Source: Arundinibacter roseus
GTDB lineage: Bacteria > Bacteroidota > Bacteroidia > Cytophagales > Spirosomataceae
Assembly: GCF_004348825.1 (NCBI RefSeq)
Contig: NZ_SMJU01000004.1
Span: 326,759-390,758 of the forward strand
DNA: 64,000 nucleotides
Direction of reading: 5' to 3'
Both the position numbers and the translations under genes were made by a program. The notes below the pieces were generated by a model. The model was given only the letters and a program-made list of their open reading frames with translations. It did not search any database and was not told the origin of the DNA. The stretch's first letter is position 1. Each line of letters begins with the position of its first letter. Of the stretch, positions 19,266 through 28,750 are shown in pieces.

Positions 19266-21659
19266 ATGTCAAAAAACCTGGTGATCGTTGAGTCACCGGC
19301 CAAGGCCAAGACGATTGAAAAATACTTAGGATCCGATTTTACGGTCATGTCAAGCTATGGTCACGTACGTGATTTACCTGAGCATGACATGGGCGTAGAT
19401 ACCGAAAATGGCTACACGCCGGTGTATGAAGTTTCGGCTGATAAAGTCAAAGTTATAAATGAGCTAAAAAAACTTGCCAAAGATTCCGAAGTGTGGCTCG
19501 CAACGGACGATGACCGCGAAGGAGAGGCAATCTCCTGGCACTTGAAAGAAGCCCTTGGTCTCCCCGATTCTACCAAACGCATTGTGTTTAGGGAAATCAC
19601 CAAAACTGCTTTGCAGAATGCCATTGGTAAACCCCGGACTATTGATATTGATTTGGTGAATGCCCAACAGGCTCGCCGGATTTTGGATCGTTTGGTAGGG
19701 TATGAACTCTCGCCTATCCTTTGGAAAAAGATACGAATCGGAAAATCCTCGCTTTCTGCCGGGCGAGTGCAGTCGGTGGCGGTTCGTGTAATCGTAGACC
19801 GTGAACGCGAAATTGAGGCTTTTCAGACCAAAAGCAGCTACAAAATTACCGCTCGTTTTGATTTGGGTGCAGGAAAAGTTCTGAATGCCGAGCTCCCTAA
19901 GAATTTTGAAACAGAAGAGTTGGCACTTCAATTTGTAGAAAAATGCGTAGGAGCCGATTTCCATATCAAAAATCTGGAAACCAAACCGGCCAAGAAAACA
20001 CCCGCAGCGCCGTTTACAACTTCTACCCTGCAACAGGAAGCTTCCCGTAAGCTGAGTTTTTCGGTTTCACAAACCATGACCGTTGCTCAGAAACTATACG
20101 AAGCAGGGAAAATTTCCTACATGCGTACGGACTCAACTAACTTGTCGGAGGAAGCGTTGCAAAAGGCTAAAACGCAGATTGAAACCGAATACGGGACAGA
20201 TTTTTACTTCCGTCGGATATTTAAAACTAAGTCAGAATCAGCGCAGGAAGCACACGAGGCTATTCGGCCAACGGATTTTTCAACACTTGTCGGAAGTAAA
20301 GACCGAAACGAACAGCGGTTGTACGAATTGATCTGGAAACGTGCAATTGCCTCCCAAATGGCTGACGCCCGTCTCGAACGTACAACGGCAACGATTTCGA
20401 TTTCAAAAACAAAAGAAGAACTGATTGCACAGGGAGAAGTCATCAAATTTGAAGGTTTTCTGAAAGTTTATCTGGAATCAAGTGATGAGGAGGACGAAGA
20501 GCAAAAAGGCATGCTGCCACCGTTGAATATTGATCAAAAACTTAATCTCGATCACTTGAAGGCGATTGAGCGTTTTACTCGAAATCCACCCCGGTATACG
20601 GAAGCAAGTCTGGTAAAAAAGCTGGAAGAAATGGGCATAGGCCGTCCTTCAACCTACGCTCCGACTATATCGACGATCATCCGACGGGAGTATGTGGTAA
20701 AAGAAGACCGTACGGGTCAGGAACGGAAGTTTAAGGAAATCACCCTGAAAGACGATACGATTAGGCAGCAGGTCAATACCGAAGTTTTTGGCACTGAGAA
20801 ATCAAAGCTTTTCCCCACAAGCGCGGGTATGATTGTCAATGATTTTCTGGTCAATCATTTTCAGGATATTGTGGATTTTTCTTTTACGGCTAATGTCGAA
20901 AAAGATTTTGATAATATCGCCGAAGGTAAAGTACGCTGGCAGGATATGATTGACGGTTTTTATCAGAATTTCCATAAACGGGTATCTGATGCAGCCGGCG
21001 AAAAAATAGATAAAAGCCTGACAACCCGGGAGATTGGGGAAGACCCGGAAACGGGTAAAAAAGTCAGCGTACGGGTGGGAAAATATGGCCCCTACGTGCA
21101 GATTGGCGATGTAGAAGACGAAGAAAAACCACGCTTTGCCAGCCTTCTGAAAGGACAACTCATGGAAACTATCACGTTCCATGACGCCATGGAGTTGTTC
21201 AAACTTCCGCGTGAAGTCGGTTTTTATGAGGATAAAAGTCTGGTGGTAAATATTGGCAAATATGGCCCGTATGTAAAACACGACGACAAATTTTATTCCC
21301 TTGCTCCTACCGACGACCCGATGGCCGTAACGACCGAGCGATTGGTAGAAATTATTACTGCCAAACGTGTGCTTGAAAGCAATCGGCTGATCCGGGAATA
21401 TGACGAAAATCCAAATGTGAAAGTCATCAATGGCAGATATGGTCCCTACATCGCTTTTGGCAAACGAAATTTAAAAATTCCGAAAGGCACCGAACCTGCT
21501 TCGCTAACCTACGAAGATGTGGTAAAAATAGCCGAATTAACCGAAGAAAAAGCTCCGGCCAAAGCCAAGGCAGCACCGAAAGCCAAGGCAGCCACAAAAA
21601 CTAAGGCAGCGGCCAAAACCAAAGCAGCGGCTCCAAAGGCGAAGAAAACGAAGGAATAA
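19266..21659 (+). CDS. topA: DNA topoisomerase I
   Basis: This type IA topoisomerase relaxes negative supercoils. The Toprim domain comes first (VIVESPAKAKT near residue 6, and the metal triad in DDDREGEA near 80). The catalytic Tyr is in YMRTDST (about 284). At the C-terminus there are three short repeats centred on GKYGPYV, GKYGPYV and GRYGPYI in place of the zinc ribbons of E. coli TopA. The last 35 or so residues are a Lys/Ala-rich tail built of KAKAA units, probably a disordered DNA-binding extension. Length (797) is typical for Bacteroidota. The sirtuin gene begins 14 bases downstream, so topA, the sirtuin and the reductase look like one operon. Confidence 0.96.
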   Translation: MSKNLVIVESPAKAKTIEKYLGSDFTVMSSYGHVRDLPEHDMGVDTENGYTPVYEVSADKVKVINELKKLAKDSEVWLATDDDREGEAISWHLKEALGLPDSTKRIVFREITKTALQNAIGKPRTIDIDLVNAQQARRILDRLVGYELSPILWKKIRIGKSSLSAGRVQSVAVRVIVDREREIEAFQTKSSYKITARFDLGAGKVLNAELPKNFETEELALQFVEKCVGADFHIKNLETKPAKKTPAAPFTTSTLQQEASRKLSFSVSQTMTVAQKLYEAGKISYMRTDSTNLSEEALQKAKTQIETEYGTDFYFRRIFKTKSESAQEAHEAIRPTDFSTLVGSKDRNEQRLYELIWKRAIASQMADARLERTTATISISKTKEELIAQGEVIKFEGFLKVYLESSDEEDEEQKGMLPPLNIDQKLNLDHLKAIERFTRNPPRYTEASLVKKLEEMGIGRPSTYAPTISTIIRREYVVKEDRTGQERKFKEITLKDDTIRQQVNTEVFGTEKSKLFPTSAGMIVNDFLVNHFQDIVDFSFTANVEKDFDNIAEGKVRWQDMIDGFYQNFHKRVSDAAGEKIDKSLTTREIGEDPETGKKVSVRVGKYGPYVQIGDVEDEEKPRFASLLKGQLMETITFHDAMELFKLPREVGFYEDKSLVVNIGKYGPYVKHDDKFYSLAPTDDPMAVTTERLVEIITAKRVLESNRLIREYDENPNVKVINGRYGPYIAFGKRNLKIPKGTEPASLTYEDVVKIAELTEEKAPAKAKAAPKAKAATKTKAAAKTKAAAPKAKKTKE
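21553..21653 (+). repeat. Degenerate short tandem repeat encoding the TopA Lys/Ala tail
   Basis: Repeats of roughly 12-21 bases built on GCCAAGGCAGC and ACCAAAGCAGC encode the KAKAA-type tail of TopA. Third-codon positions vary between copies, so it is not a recent exact expansion. Confidence 0.6.
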
Positions 21660-21673
21660 AGCGACTTTATCCA

Positions 21674-22372
21674 ATGAAAAAACTCGTGGTTTTGTCGGGA
21701 GCTGGTATAAGTGCCGAAAGTGGTATTCGCACATTTCGGGACAGTGGAGGCTTGTGGGAAAACCATCGGGTGGAAGAGGTCGCTACGCCGGAGGGGTTCC
21801 GCAAAAACCCGGCTTTGGTGCTCGAATTTTATAATCAGAGGCGAAAACAGGCGCTGACCGTTGAGCCCAACGACGCTCATAAGATTCTGGTCAAGCTGGA
21901 AGAATATTTTGACGTAAGCATTATTACTCAAAATGTGGACAATTTGCACGAACGGGCCGGATCTACTCAGGTGCTGCATCTGCACGGGGAATTATTCAAA
22001 GTCCGCAGTACAAAAAACCCTGACCTGATTTATGAACTGGATGGTTGGGAATTAGGTCTGGGCGACCTTGGCGAAGATGGCAGCCAATTAAGGCCTCACA
22101 TTGTGTGGTTTGGAGAGGAAGTACCAATGATGGATGATGCCATTCGCATTACTGAGCAAGCGGATATTTTTCTGGTAATAGGCACATCCTTAGCGGTTTA
22201 TCCTGCGGCAGGTCTTGTTCATTTTGTTTCTCCAAAGGTCCCGGTTTTCCTGATCGACCCTTCACTTCCGGACCTGAGACAACAAAAGAATATGACTTTC
22301 ATCCAGGAAAAAGCAACCGTGGGAGCCGCAAAAGTTTTTGATTTACTGGTGAATAATTACACAACAGGATGA
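21674..22372 (+). CDS. Sir2-family NAD-dependent protein deacylase (class III, no zinc cysteines)
   Basis: This 232-residue sirtuin removes acyl groups from lysines using NAD+. The NAD-binding GAGISAESGI, the TQNVDNLH core motif and the catalytic His of LHLHGE are present. The Tyr-x-x-Arg pair in EFYNQRR is that used by class III (SIRT5/CobB-like) enzymes to bind succinyl or malonyl lysine. The four cysteines that normally hold a structural zinc between HGE and RPHIVWFGE are all absent; that stretch is a short acidic loop instead. It lies 14 bases after topA and overlaps the next gene by four bases. A role in reversing lysine acylation is inferred from the family. Confidence 0.9.
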   Translation: MKKLVVLSGAGISAESGIRTFRDSGGLWENHRVEEVATPEGFRKNPALVLEFYNQRRKQALTVEPNDAHKILVKLEEYFDVSIITQNVDNLHERAGSTQVLHLHGELFKVRSTKNPDLIYELDGWELGLGDLGEDGSQLRPHIVWFGEEVPMMDDAIRITEQADIFLVIGTSLAVYPAAGLVHFVSPKVPVFLIDPSLPDLRQQKNMTFIQEKATVGAAKVFDLLVNNYTTG

Positions 22373-23184
22373 ACAAAACCGTCACTTTACAGAATGGCAT
22401 AGAGATGCCTTTGCTCGGTCTTGGCATTTATGCACCGGGCACACTTGATGAAGTAAGCAATGCGGTAGCTTACGCACTCGCAGCGGGCTATCGTATGATT
22501 GATACGGCTAGTATTTATAAAAATGAAGAAGAAGTAGGAAAAGGAATTCTTAAAAGCGGAATTGACCGAAAAGAAATTTTCATTACGTCAAAAGTCTATA
22601 ATGACGAACAAGGCTACGAAGAAACCTTCAAAGCATTTGACCGAAGCCTGAACCGCCTGCAAACAGACTATCTGGATTTGTACCTGATTCATTGGCCGGT
22701 GCGAGAACACCGGGAAGCAACCTGGAAAGCGCTGGAAAAGTTGTACACAGAAGGTCGGGTTCGGGCTATTGGTGTGTCAAACTACTATGAACCTCACCTC
22801 GAAGAATTGCAAACCTATGCCGAGATTATGCCTATGGTCAATCAGTTTGAGTTTAATCCATTCCTTTTTTTACCTGATTTATTGACTTATTGTAAAAACC
22901 TGGGAATACAACCCGAAGGATATGCACCGTTGGTTCGGGGAAAAGCCGAAGATAATGAGGTTTTGAATGCGGTGGCCCAGCGTTGCGGAAAATCTACCTA
23001 TCAGGTATTAATTCGTTGGTCCATGCAGCATGGAGTGGTAACAATTCCTAAATCGGTAAAAAAAGACCGAATTGAACAAAATTTTGACGTGTGGGATTTT
23101 GAAATTTCGGAGGAAGACATGCACTTGCTTAATAGCTTTGAAACACAGATTCGGGTCGCAGAAGATCCGATGTCGTATTTATAA
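22369..23184 (+). CDS. Aldo/keto reductase
   Basis: This cytoplasmic NADPH-dependent TIM-barrel reductase has 271 residues. The catalytic tetrad is visible as Asp and Tyr (MIDTASIY, about 45-50), Lys (ITSKVY, about 75) and His (LYLIHWP, about 108). The cofactor-phosphate loop reads [13 protein letters not shown]. The length and motif set fit the AKR5-like bacterial group that includes 2,5-diketo-D-gluconate and methylglyoxal reductases; the natural substrate is not evident. It overlaps the sirtuin by four bases, so it is translated with it, though a functional link is not obvious. Confidence 0.9.
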   Translation: MNKTVTLQNGIEMPLLGLGIYAPGTLDEVSNAVAYALAAGYRMIDTASIYKNEEEVGKGILKSGIDRKEIFITSKVYNDEQGYEETFKAFDRSLNRLQTDYLDLYLIHWPVREHREATWKALEKLYTEGRVRAIGVSNYYEPHLEELQTYAEIMPMVNQFEFNPFLFLPDLLTYCKNLGIQPEGYAPLVRGKAEDNEVLNAVAQRCGKSTYQVLIRWSMQHGVVTIPKSVKKDRIEQNFDVWDFEISEEDMHLLNSFETQIRVAEDPMSYL

Positions 23185-23219
23185 TAATATTTTTACCTGT
23201 ACAATACAATTCTTTATTT

Positions 23220-24101
23220 ATGCAACTCCTTGACGGAAAGGCGCTTTCCACAATTATAAAATCCGAAATAAAACAACAAGTTGAAGAGTGGACAGCCACC
23301 GGAGGCAAAAAACCACATTTGGCCGCTATTTTGGTAGGCAACGACGGCGCGAGTGAGACCTACGTTGCATCCAAAATCAGAAGTTGTGAAGAAATTGGTT
23401 TTTCATCAACACTCGTTCGTTTAAACCCGGACGTTACCGAAACCGAAGTCCTTGCAGCCGTTCAGACACTCAATAACGATGCTGATGTGGATGGATTTAT
23501 TGTGCAGCTACCTCTTCCCAAACACATTTCCGAAAACACCATTATGGAAGCCATTCACCCGGCTAAAGATGTCGATGGTTTTCATCCAATCAACGTGGGA
23601 AGAATGTGCAAAGGCTTACCTGCTTACCTGTCTGCAACGCCGTTTGGTATATTGGAAATGCTGCAACGGGCCACTATCGAAACATCGGGCAAGCACTGTG
23701 TAGTAATCGGACGAAGTCAGATTGTAGGGCTTCCGATGAGTATTTTGATGCAGCGGAATGCTAATCCGGGCAATTGCACAGTTACGATTTGCCACAGCAA
23801 AACGCAAAATCTGAAAGAAATTTGTCAAACTGCCGATATTTTGATCGTAGCCTTAGGACGACCCGAGTTTGTTACCGCTGACTATGTCAAAGAAGGCGCT
23901 GTGGTAGTTGATGTTGGTATTACACGCGTAGCTGATCCTTCCAAAAAGAGTGGATTTGCGATCAAGGGCGACGTAAATTTTGCGGATGTAGCACCAAAAA
24001 CCAGCTACATCACGCCAGTTCCCGGTGGAGTTGGGCTCATGACGATCTGTGGATTGCTTACCAATACGTTGAAAGCAACCCGGAAGGAGATTTATTCATA
24101 G
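23220..24101 (+). CDS. folD: Methylenetetrahydrofolate dehydrogenase/cyclohydrolase
   Basis: This bifunctional one-carbon enzyme oxidises 5,10-methylene-THF to the methenyl form and hydrolyses it to 10-formyl-THF. The 293-residue length is standard. The catalytic Lys is in [13 protein letters not shown] (about residue 56). Signature stretches QLPLPKH and [10 protein letters not shown], and the NADP-loop GRSQIVGLP, are intact. It follows the aldo/keto reductase by 35 bases and may be read through from topA. A strong bidirectional terminator at 24115 ends the unit. Confidence 0.96.
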   Translation: MQLLDGKALSTIIKSEIKQQVEEWTATGGKKPHLAAILVGNDGASETYVASKIRSCEEIGFSSTLVRLNPDVTETEVLAAVQTLNNDADVDGFIVQLPLPKHISENTIMEAIHPAKDVDGFHPINVGRMCKGLPAYLSATPFGILEMLQRATIETSGKHCVVIGRSQIVGLPMSILMQRNANPGNCTVTICHSKTQNLKEICQTADILIVALGRPEFVTADYVKEGAVVVDVGITRVADPSKKSGFAIKGDVNFADVAPKTSYITPVPGGVGLMTICGLLTNTLKATRKEIYS

Positions 24102-24114
24102 TTTTTTTAAATGC

Positions 24115-24154
24115 AAAAAAGTCGGGACTCTTCAAAACGAGCCCCGACTTTTTT
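24115..24154. terminator. Bidirectional terminator between folD and the aldehyde dehydrogenase gene
   Basis: A long stem (AAAAAAGTCGGG / CCCGACTTTTTT, extended by CTC/GAG past one mismatch) has an A-run on the left and a T-run on the right. It lies between convergent genes and can serve both strands. Confidence 0.9.
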
Positions 24155-24156
24155 GT

Positions 24157-25596
24157 TCACACGTATTTTACTGCCCAATTAAGGAGTTTATTAATTCGTT
24201 CGGAATAAGGAGGATACAAAAATTTCATAGTTCCAAACCTTCGCTTCATGACCCCTTTTCGGTTGGAAAATTCTTCAAATCCGAAAAAACCATTCGATTT
24301 TCCGATTCCACTATTATTAACTCCGCCAAAAGGAATTTCATGATTACCAAATTGTAGTAAAAATTCGTTTACCAATGCATCTCCGGCTGTGGTGCTGTTC
24401 AGAAGTGTTTCAACAGTTTTTGCATTTCGGCTATTGATATACAACGCCAAAGGTTTTTCTCCCTGATTGATATAGTCAATGACTTCGTCCAGCGTTTCGT
24501 AGGTACGAAGAGGTAGTAAAGGACCAAAAATTTCTTCCTGCATTAGCAGCATCTCATCCGTTACGTGCGAAATAAGCGTGGGTTCAATAAAATTTTCTTG
24601 GGCAGTTGTCTTTCCACCAACTTCCAGTTTGGCACCTTTCCCAACCGCATCGTGCAGGTAATTGTCCAGCCGTTGAAAGTGTTTTTCATTCACGATTCGG
24701 CAATAGCTTTCAGACGTTTCGGCGGTAGTTCCATTAGAAAAGTACATTTCCTGAATAGCCTTCCCAAACTCTTTGACGAATGAATCTTTCACCGAACGAT
24801 GTACCAGCACATAGTCGGGAGCAATGCAGGTTTGGCCATTATTCAGAAATTTAGCCCAGGCTACCTTGCGGGCCGTATCGGCCATTTGTACTGTTTCGTC
24901 AATAATGCAGGGAGATTTTCCACCCAATTCGAGTGTTACAGAGGCGAGATGCTGAGCCGCAGCCTTCATCACAACTTTCCCAATTGCGGGACTGCCCGTA
25001 AAAAATATATGATTAAACGGCAATTCAAGAAGTGCCTGAGACAGAGTAGCATCTCCTTCAAAAACAGCAACTTCTGAGGGTGAAAAGGTATCTTCAATTA
25101 CTTTTTTGATAAAAGCCGACGAATGCGGGGTAAGTTCGGAGGGTTTTATGATAACCGTACATCCCGCCGCCAAAGCAGAAACCAAAGGTTTTAAGGCCAA
25201 ACTGATCGGGTAATTCCAGGGAGAAATAATAAGCGCATTTCCTTTGGCTTCGTATTGAATATAACTATCTGTTCCAATGGCACTTAGTGGAGTTGACACT
25301 TGTTTGGGTTTCATCCACCTTTTCAGGTTTTTGATGGTATAGTTTAACTCTCCCAGGACACCAAACATCTCCCCCAACATTGTTTCCGCTTCGGGTTTTC
25401 TGAAATCTTTGTACGTAGCATCCTTGGCTTCCTCCATATGCGAGAGTAGATACGTACGTAGTTTTTTCAATTGTCCGATCCTCTCCGCAGCACTTGCCGT
25501 TTTAAGGCGTTGAGTTGCTTGTTGTTGCAGCAAAAACACTTTTTTAACTGCCTGAATTGTTGTTGTTGTTATTTCTGAGGTATGTGTTGCGAGCAT
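24157..25596 (-). CDS. Aldehyde dehydrogenase family protein (class 3-like)
   Basis: This is a 479-residue NAD(P)-dependent aldehyde dehydrogenase. The catalytic Cys257 lies in NNGQTCIAP and the general base Glu223 in TLELGGKSP. The cofactor region SPWNYP (about 125) and the second motif FFTGSPAIGK (about 198) are intact. The C-terminal extension after the core (KFLYPPYSERINKLLNWAVKYV) resembles the membrane-proximal tail of class 3 fatty-aldehyde dehydrogenases, although it is not a clear transmembrane helix. The likely role is detoxifying or using medium to long aliphatic aldehydes. It is a single gene, convergent with folD. Confidence 0.9.
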   Translation of the reverse strand: MLATHTSEITTTTIQAVKKVFLLQQQATQRLKTASAAERIGQLKKLRTYLLSHMEEAKDATYKDFRKPEAETMLGEMFGVLGELNYTIKNLKRWMKPKQVSTPLSAIGTDSYIQYEAKGNALIISPWNYPISLALKPLVSALAAGCTVIIKPSELTPHSSAFIKKVIEDTFSPSEVAVFEGDATLSQALLELPFNHIFFTGSPAIGKVVMKAAAQHLASVTLELGGKSPCIIDETVQMADTARKVAWAKFLNNGQTCIAPDYVLVHRSVKDSFVKEFGKAIQEMYFSNGTTAETSESYCRIVNEKHFQRLDNYLHDAVGKGAKLEVGGKTTAQENFIEPTLISHVTDEMLLMQEEIFGPLLPLRTYETLDEVIDYINQGEKPLALYINSRNAKTVETLLNSTTAGDALVNEFLLQFGNHEIPFGGVNNSGIGKSNGFFGFEEFSNRKGVMKRRFGTMKFLYPPYSERINKLLNWAVKYV

Positions 25597-25810
25597 GATT
25601 TATTGAGATTTGAACTGAAATACAGCTTTGCTAAAATTTGTGAAGGTTTACGTTCTGTATATCAGGATAAACAACAATTTTACCTTTTGTTCTTGAATAA
25701 TCACAAGTATTTTATTAAATATTTCAAAAAAAGTAAATCAATTGAAGAGTGTCTTGCTTTTTACTAAAATTTTTATCAATTAGCCTGAAAAAGAAATTGG
25801 AGCGTGCAAA

Positions 25811-26830
25811 ATGAGTATCGTCAGCAACAACATAAAATACCTTCGGCGGTTAAACGGCTTAACGCAGGAGCAATTTGCCCGCAAAATTGGAATCAAGCGC
25901 TCGCTTTTGGGTGCTTACGAAGAAGCCCGTGCAAATCCAAACCTGATCAACCTGAAAAACATGGCTCATGCCTTTGGAATTTCGGTCGATCAGTTGCTTA
26001 AAAATGACCTGAGGAAAATTCGCGAAACCCCAAATTTAGGCCTTCCATACAATCAGGATTCCTATTCTCCGCAATCACCTTTACTGAACGATACTGCAAT
26101 TCAACAGCCTCCACAACCATTGGCAGCCGTAATTGCGAGATTTCAGCCGCCTCGTCCGACGCTCCGGACAGTGGCCCGGCCCATTGCCCTAAAACCTATT
26201 CATCAACCAAATCCGACACTTCCTTCGCCCCACTCACAATCTGTGTCCTCGGCAACGATGGAACCGATGCGGTTTAATAATCATTTTGAAAGCCCTCCAA
26301 TAGCCACGCAAACAGCAGCCAAAGATTCGCCGACAAATCATCAGACCATTCAGTGGGTGCGCCAATCGCAAACTGAGCAGTATTTGAATAATCATCAAAA
26401 TACCTCTTTTCTAGCTAGTTTGCCTGTTTTTCAGTTACCAAATCTACCTTCCGGGCATTACCGTGCCTTCGAGGCAGGCCTGGATTTTACCTTTCCCGGT
26501 GCGTTGCTTGTTGGTACATTTATCCGCAATTGGTATGACATTAAAGACAATGTTTTATACGTTTTTATCTTGCGCAAACACGGAATTGTATGTAGACGCG
26601 CTTTAAATTTGGTAAAAACCAAAGGGATTTTGGTGCTGAATTCTGATGTTGCCTCAGCCCTACCCATCGAAATTTCTATTAAGGAAGTGCTGGAAGTTTG
26701 GGAAATCAACGCCTTTATTAGTCAAACACTACCTGTACCTACTCCCTCGGCTCCCAAACTTAAGAGTCTGCTGGAAGACCTGCGCGAAGAGTTAAATCGT
26801 ACCGATTTTGGTCAGAATCTCCTGATGTAG
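25811..26830 (+). CDS. XRE-type HTH regulator with degenerate S24-like C-terminal domain
   Basis: This 339-residue protein starts with a clear XRE/Cro helix-turn-helix (about 5-60, NIKYLRRLNGLTQEQFARKI). A long Pro/Gln-rich, probably disordered linker follows (about 75-205). The C-terminal domain (about 212-305, AFEAGLDFTFPGALLVGTFI onward) resembles the LexA/CI-type S24 fold. I see no Ser-Met or Lys in the expected catalytic spots, so self-cleavage is unlikely; it may bind a ligand or form dimers. Targets are unknown. No phage genes are near, so it is not an obvious prophage repressor. Its last 39 bases overlap the convergent gene on the other strand. Confidence 0.8.
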   Translation: MSIVSNNIKYLRRLNGLTQEQFARKIGIKRSLLGAYEEARANPNLINLKNMAHAFGISVDQLLKNDLRKIRETPNLGLPYNQDSYSPQSPLLNDTAIQQPPQPLAAVIARFQPPRPTLRTVARPIALKPIHQPNPTLPSPHSQSVSSATMEPMRFNNHFESPPIATQTAAKDSPTNHQTIQWVRQSQTEQYLNNHQNTSFLASLPVFQLPNLPSGHYRAFEAGLDFTFPGALLVGTFIRNWYDIKDNVLYVFILRKHGIVCRRALNLVKTKGILVLNSDVASALPIEISIKEVLEVWEINAFISQTLPVPTPSAPKLKSLLEDLREELNRTDFGQNLLM

Positions 26831-27595
26831 TCGATCAAAAAGTTGTTGCATTTTTGGTAAAATCTTACTTTTTGGCGCAGGTTCAACGATTCCTTCCCCA
26901 AAGGCATACCATAAGTCATCGCCAATGTACAGGTAATTGCCTGGCTGCGTGGGTTTGCGTTGGTAAGCTTCTTCGGGAATAAACTCGGCGGTAAAGACGG
27001 TTGCCATTAGCTCATTTACAGACTCCCAGGGAAGCAAAACAGTCGGATGTTGATCCAGCGTTGCCTGAAACGTACAGTGTAAAAAGCTGGCCTGAAAATT
27101 CAGTAGCGAACTTTCCATTTTCTCAATGTGCAAATAGCGAAGTTCAAAAGGACGCTCCTTACCGGAAGCTTCATAAATCGCCTGAATTATTTCCTGCAAA
27201 AAATAATCCCAAAGTTCGGTGTCTGCCGGAAACTGAATTTTTTGTTGTTCCTCTTCATCCTGAAATTCAATTTCGATCAAGGAATCATTTTCAGAAATAT
27301 AGCTATTCAACACCAGTTGTTTAGGCTGTACCATTTGTTGCAGCCTTGTTTTCCAGACAAAGGGAAGTGTGCCTTTCCAGGCATAATCGTCATTTTCGGT
27401 AAAGCCTTCATCAAGGATAGTTTCCAAATCCAGTTCGTCCCGATCGAGGTAGTTTAATACAAAGTCCACAGCCAATGACCCATGGGCTGTATCAAAAGAA
27501 AGTGAGTACTCGTGTGCATACGGAGACGGAAGATAAGCGGCTGTCTGAAAGCGAATTATAAATTTTTCGGGGAGATTATTGGATTTGTTTGCCAT
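26792..27595 (-). CDS. Conserved hypothetical protein
   Basis: I do not recognise this 267-residue protein. It has no signal peptide, no membrane segment and no known catalytic motif; it is acidic, with many Glu and Asp in the middle (IEIEFQDEEEQQ). The N-terminal half alternates hydrophobic and polar residues as in a beta sandwich. It lies three bases downstream of menE on the same strand, so co-transcription is very likely, but a part in menaquinone synthesis is not implied. Its 3' end overlaps the XRE gene by 39 bases in convergent orientation. It is accepted as real because of its tight operon spacing and coding-like composition. Confidence 0.7.
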   Translation of the reverse strand: MANKSNNLPEKFIIRFQTAAYLPSPYAHEYSLSFDTAHGSLAVDFVLNYLDRDELDLETILDEGFTENDDYAWKGTLPFVWKTRLQQMVQPKQLVLNSYISENDSLIEIEFQDEEEQQKIQFPADTELWDYFLQEIIQAIYEASGKERPFELRYLHIEKMESSLLNFQASFLHCTFQATLDQHPTVLLPWESVNELMATVFTAEFIPEEAYQRKPTQPGNYLYIGDDLWYAFGEGIVEPAPKSKILPKMQQLFDRLHQEILTKIGTI

Positions 27596-27598
27596 AAT

Positions 27599-28666
27599 TT
27601 ATTTTGTAAAAAACAAGTCTGCGGTAGCTGGTTTATTCAATTTTCCCGTGGGAGTTTTTATTATTTCATGTATAAAATAAAATGCCTTCGGAACTTCAAA
27701 AGGCTTTACTTTTTGTGAAAGAGTATGCAATATTTTCTTCTCAATCACGCTGTTTTTTTCGCCTTCGACAAAAACAATCAATTTTTGACCTAGGCGGTCG
27801 TCGGGTTCAAACCAACTGAAAAATGGCAGCAAAGGTGTATCATTTGGCCAACATTCCTCCATTTTTTGATCAATTTTATCTAACTGTATTTTCAAGCCAC
27901 CTGAATTGATAATTGAATCCAGGCGCCCAATCCATTTGAAGGTGCGTTCGGAAGTGATTTCTACAAGATCATTTGTCTGAACCAATTGAAAATCAGTAAC
28001 CTCTCCTCGCACAAACAGGCATTGGCGATCATCAGTGCCAAAGTCGATTTCGGGTAAAAATGTATAATCCTCCTCCAAAACCGGCGCATTCAGCCGTCGC
28101 AGGGCCACGTGCGACACCGTTTCGGTCATACCATAGCTTTGGTACACCGGCACCGACAATTTTCTCGTTTCGGTCAGCAGGGTTTGGGAAACAGGCGCTC
28201 CACCGACAAGTACTTTCCCGCATGCTTCCAGCCTTGCACGCGAAGTTTCATTGCCACATATTGCTGAAAGTTGCAAAGGCACAAGTGCCAGAAAGTCAAA
28301 AGGTTTACTCAATTCAGGAATTAGAAGCGGGTTACTGGACGGCTCAACAAAGGTCATTTCCCAATCCATAACCAAAGATCGCACGACCATCATCAGGCCG
28401 GCAATATACTCCACATTGAGGCAAATCAGGCAGCGCGAGCCCCCTGGCAAATCTAGCGCGGTGGCAGTCATTCGGGCAGAGACTGCTAATTGATTTCTTC
28501 GAATCGTAATTATTTTGGGGATACCCGTTGAACCGGAGGTTTTTAGGGAAAACTCTTCGGCCCCATTCAGCCATTTCTGAGCGAAATGATAAGCCACCAA
28601 AAATTCCGGATGCTCGGGTGGCGGTTCGGTCAGTATACTATTTTTGGTGGTAATCCAGATTTTCAT
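27599..28666 (-). CDS. menE: O-succinylbenzoate-CoA ligase-like AMP-binding enzyme
   Basis: This adenylating enzyme is predicted to activate o-succinylbenzoate to its CoA thioester for menaquinone, the usual respiratory quinone in this phylum. The ANL-superfamily motifs are in order: phosphate loop TSGSTGIPK, YGMTET, then TNDLVEI and GRLDSIINSGG, and the adenylation Lys in TPTGKLNK. At 355 residues it is shorter than most ligases of this superfamily (500 or more), as is usual for MenE of Bacteroidota. The ATG at 28666 (MKIWITTK) is preferred to a TTG seven codons upstream. No other men gene is nearby, so the assignment rests on length and motifs. Confidence 0.78.
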   Translation of the reverse strand: MKIWITTKNSILTEPPPEHPEFLVAYHFAQKWLNGAEEFSLKTSGSTGIPKIITIRRNQLAVSARMTATALDLPGGSRCLICLNVEYIAGLMMVVRSLVMDWEMTFVEPSSNPLLIPELSKPFDFLALVPLQLSAICGNETSRARLEACGKVLVGGAPVSQTLLTETRKLSVPVYQSYGMTETVSHVALRRLNAPVLEEDYTFLPEIDFGTDDRQCLFVRGEVTDFQLVQTNDLVEITSERTFKWIGRLDSIINSGGLKIQLDKIDQKMEECWPNDTPLLPFFSWFEPDDRLGQKLIVFVEGEKNSVIEKKILHTLSQKVKPFEVPKAFYFIHEIIKTPTGKLNKPATADLFFTK

Positions 28667-28703
28667 GGGCAATGTTTCAAAACCCAAAGTTCGAGAAATG
28701 GTT

Positions 28704-28734
28704 TTGAACCTACGACAAACAATCCGTAATTTCG
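28704..28734 (+). promoter_or_regulatory. Probable promoter of the DUF2452 gene (TTG-N20-TAATTTCG)
   Basis: TTTTG ending at 28706 is followed after 20 bases by TAATTTCG (28727-28734), seven of eight matches to TAnnTTTG. The ATG is 16 bases further on, leaving a very short leader. Confidence 0.45.
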
Positions 28735-28750
28735 GAAGTTAATTGCAAGT

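Noticed and set aside
19464-20033. A 189-codon open frame antisense to topA
   Set aside because: It lies wholly within a conserved topA region, and its product resembles nothing and has odd composition.
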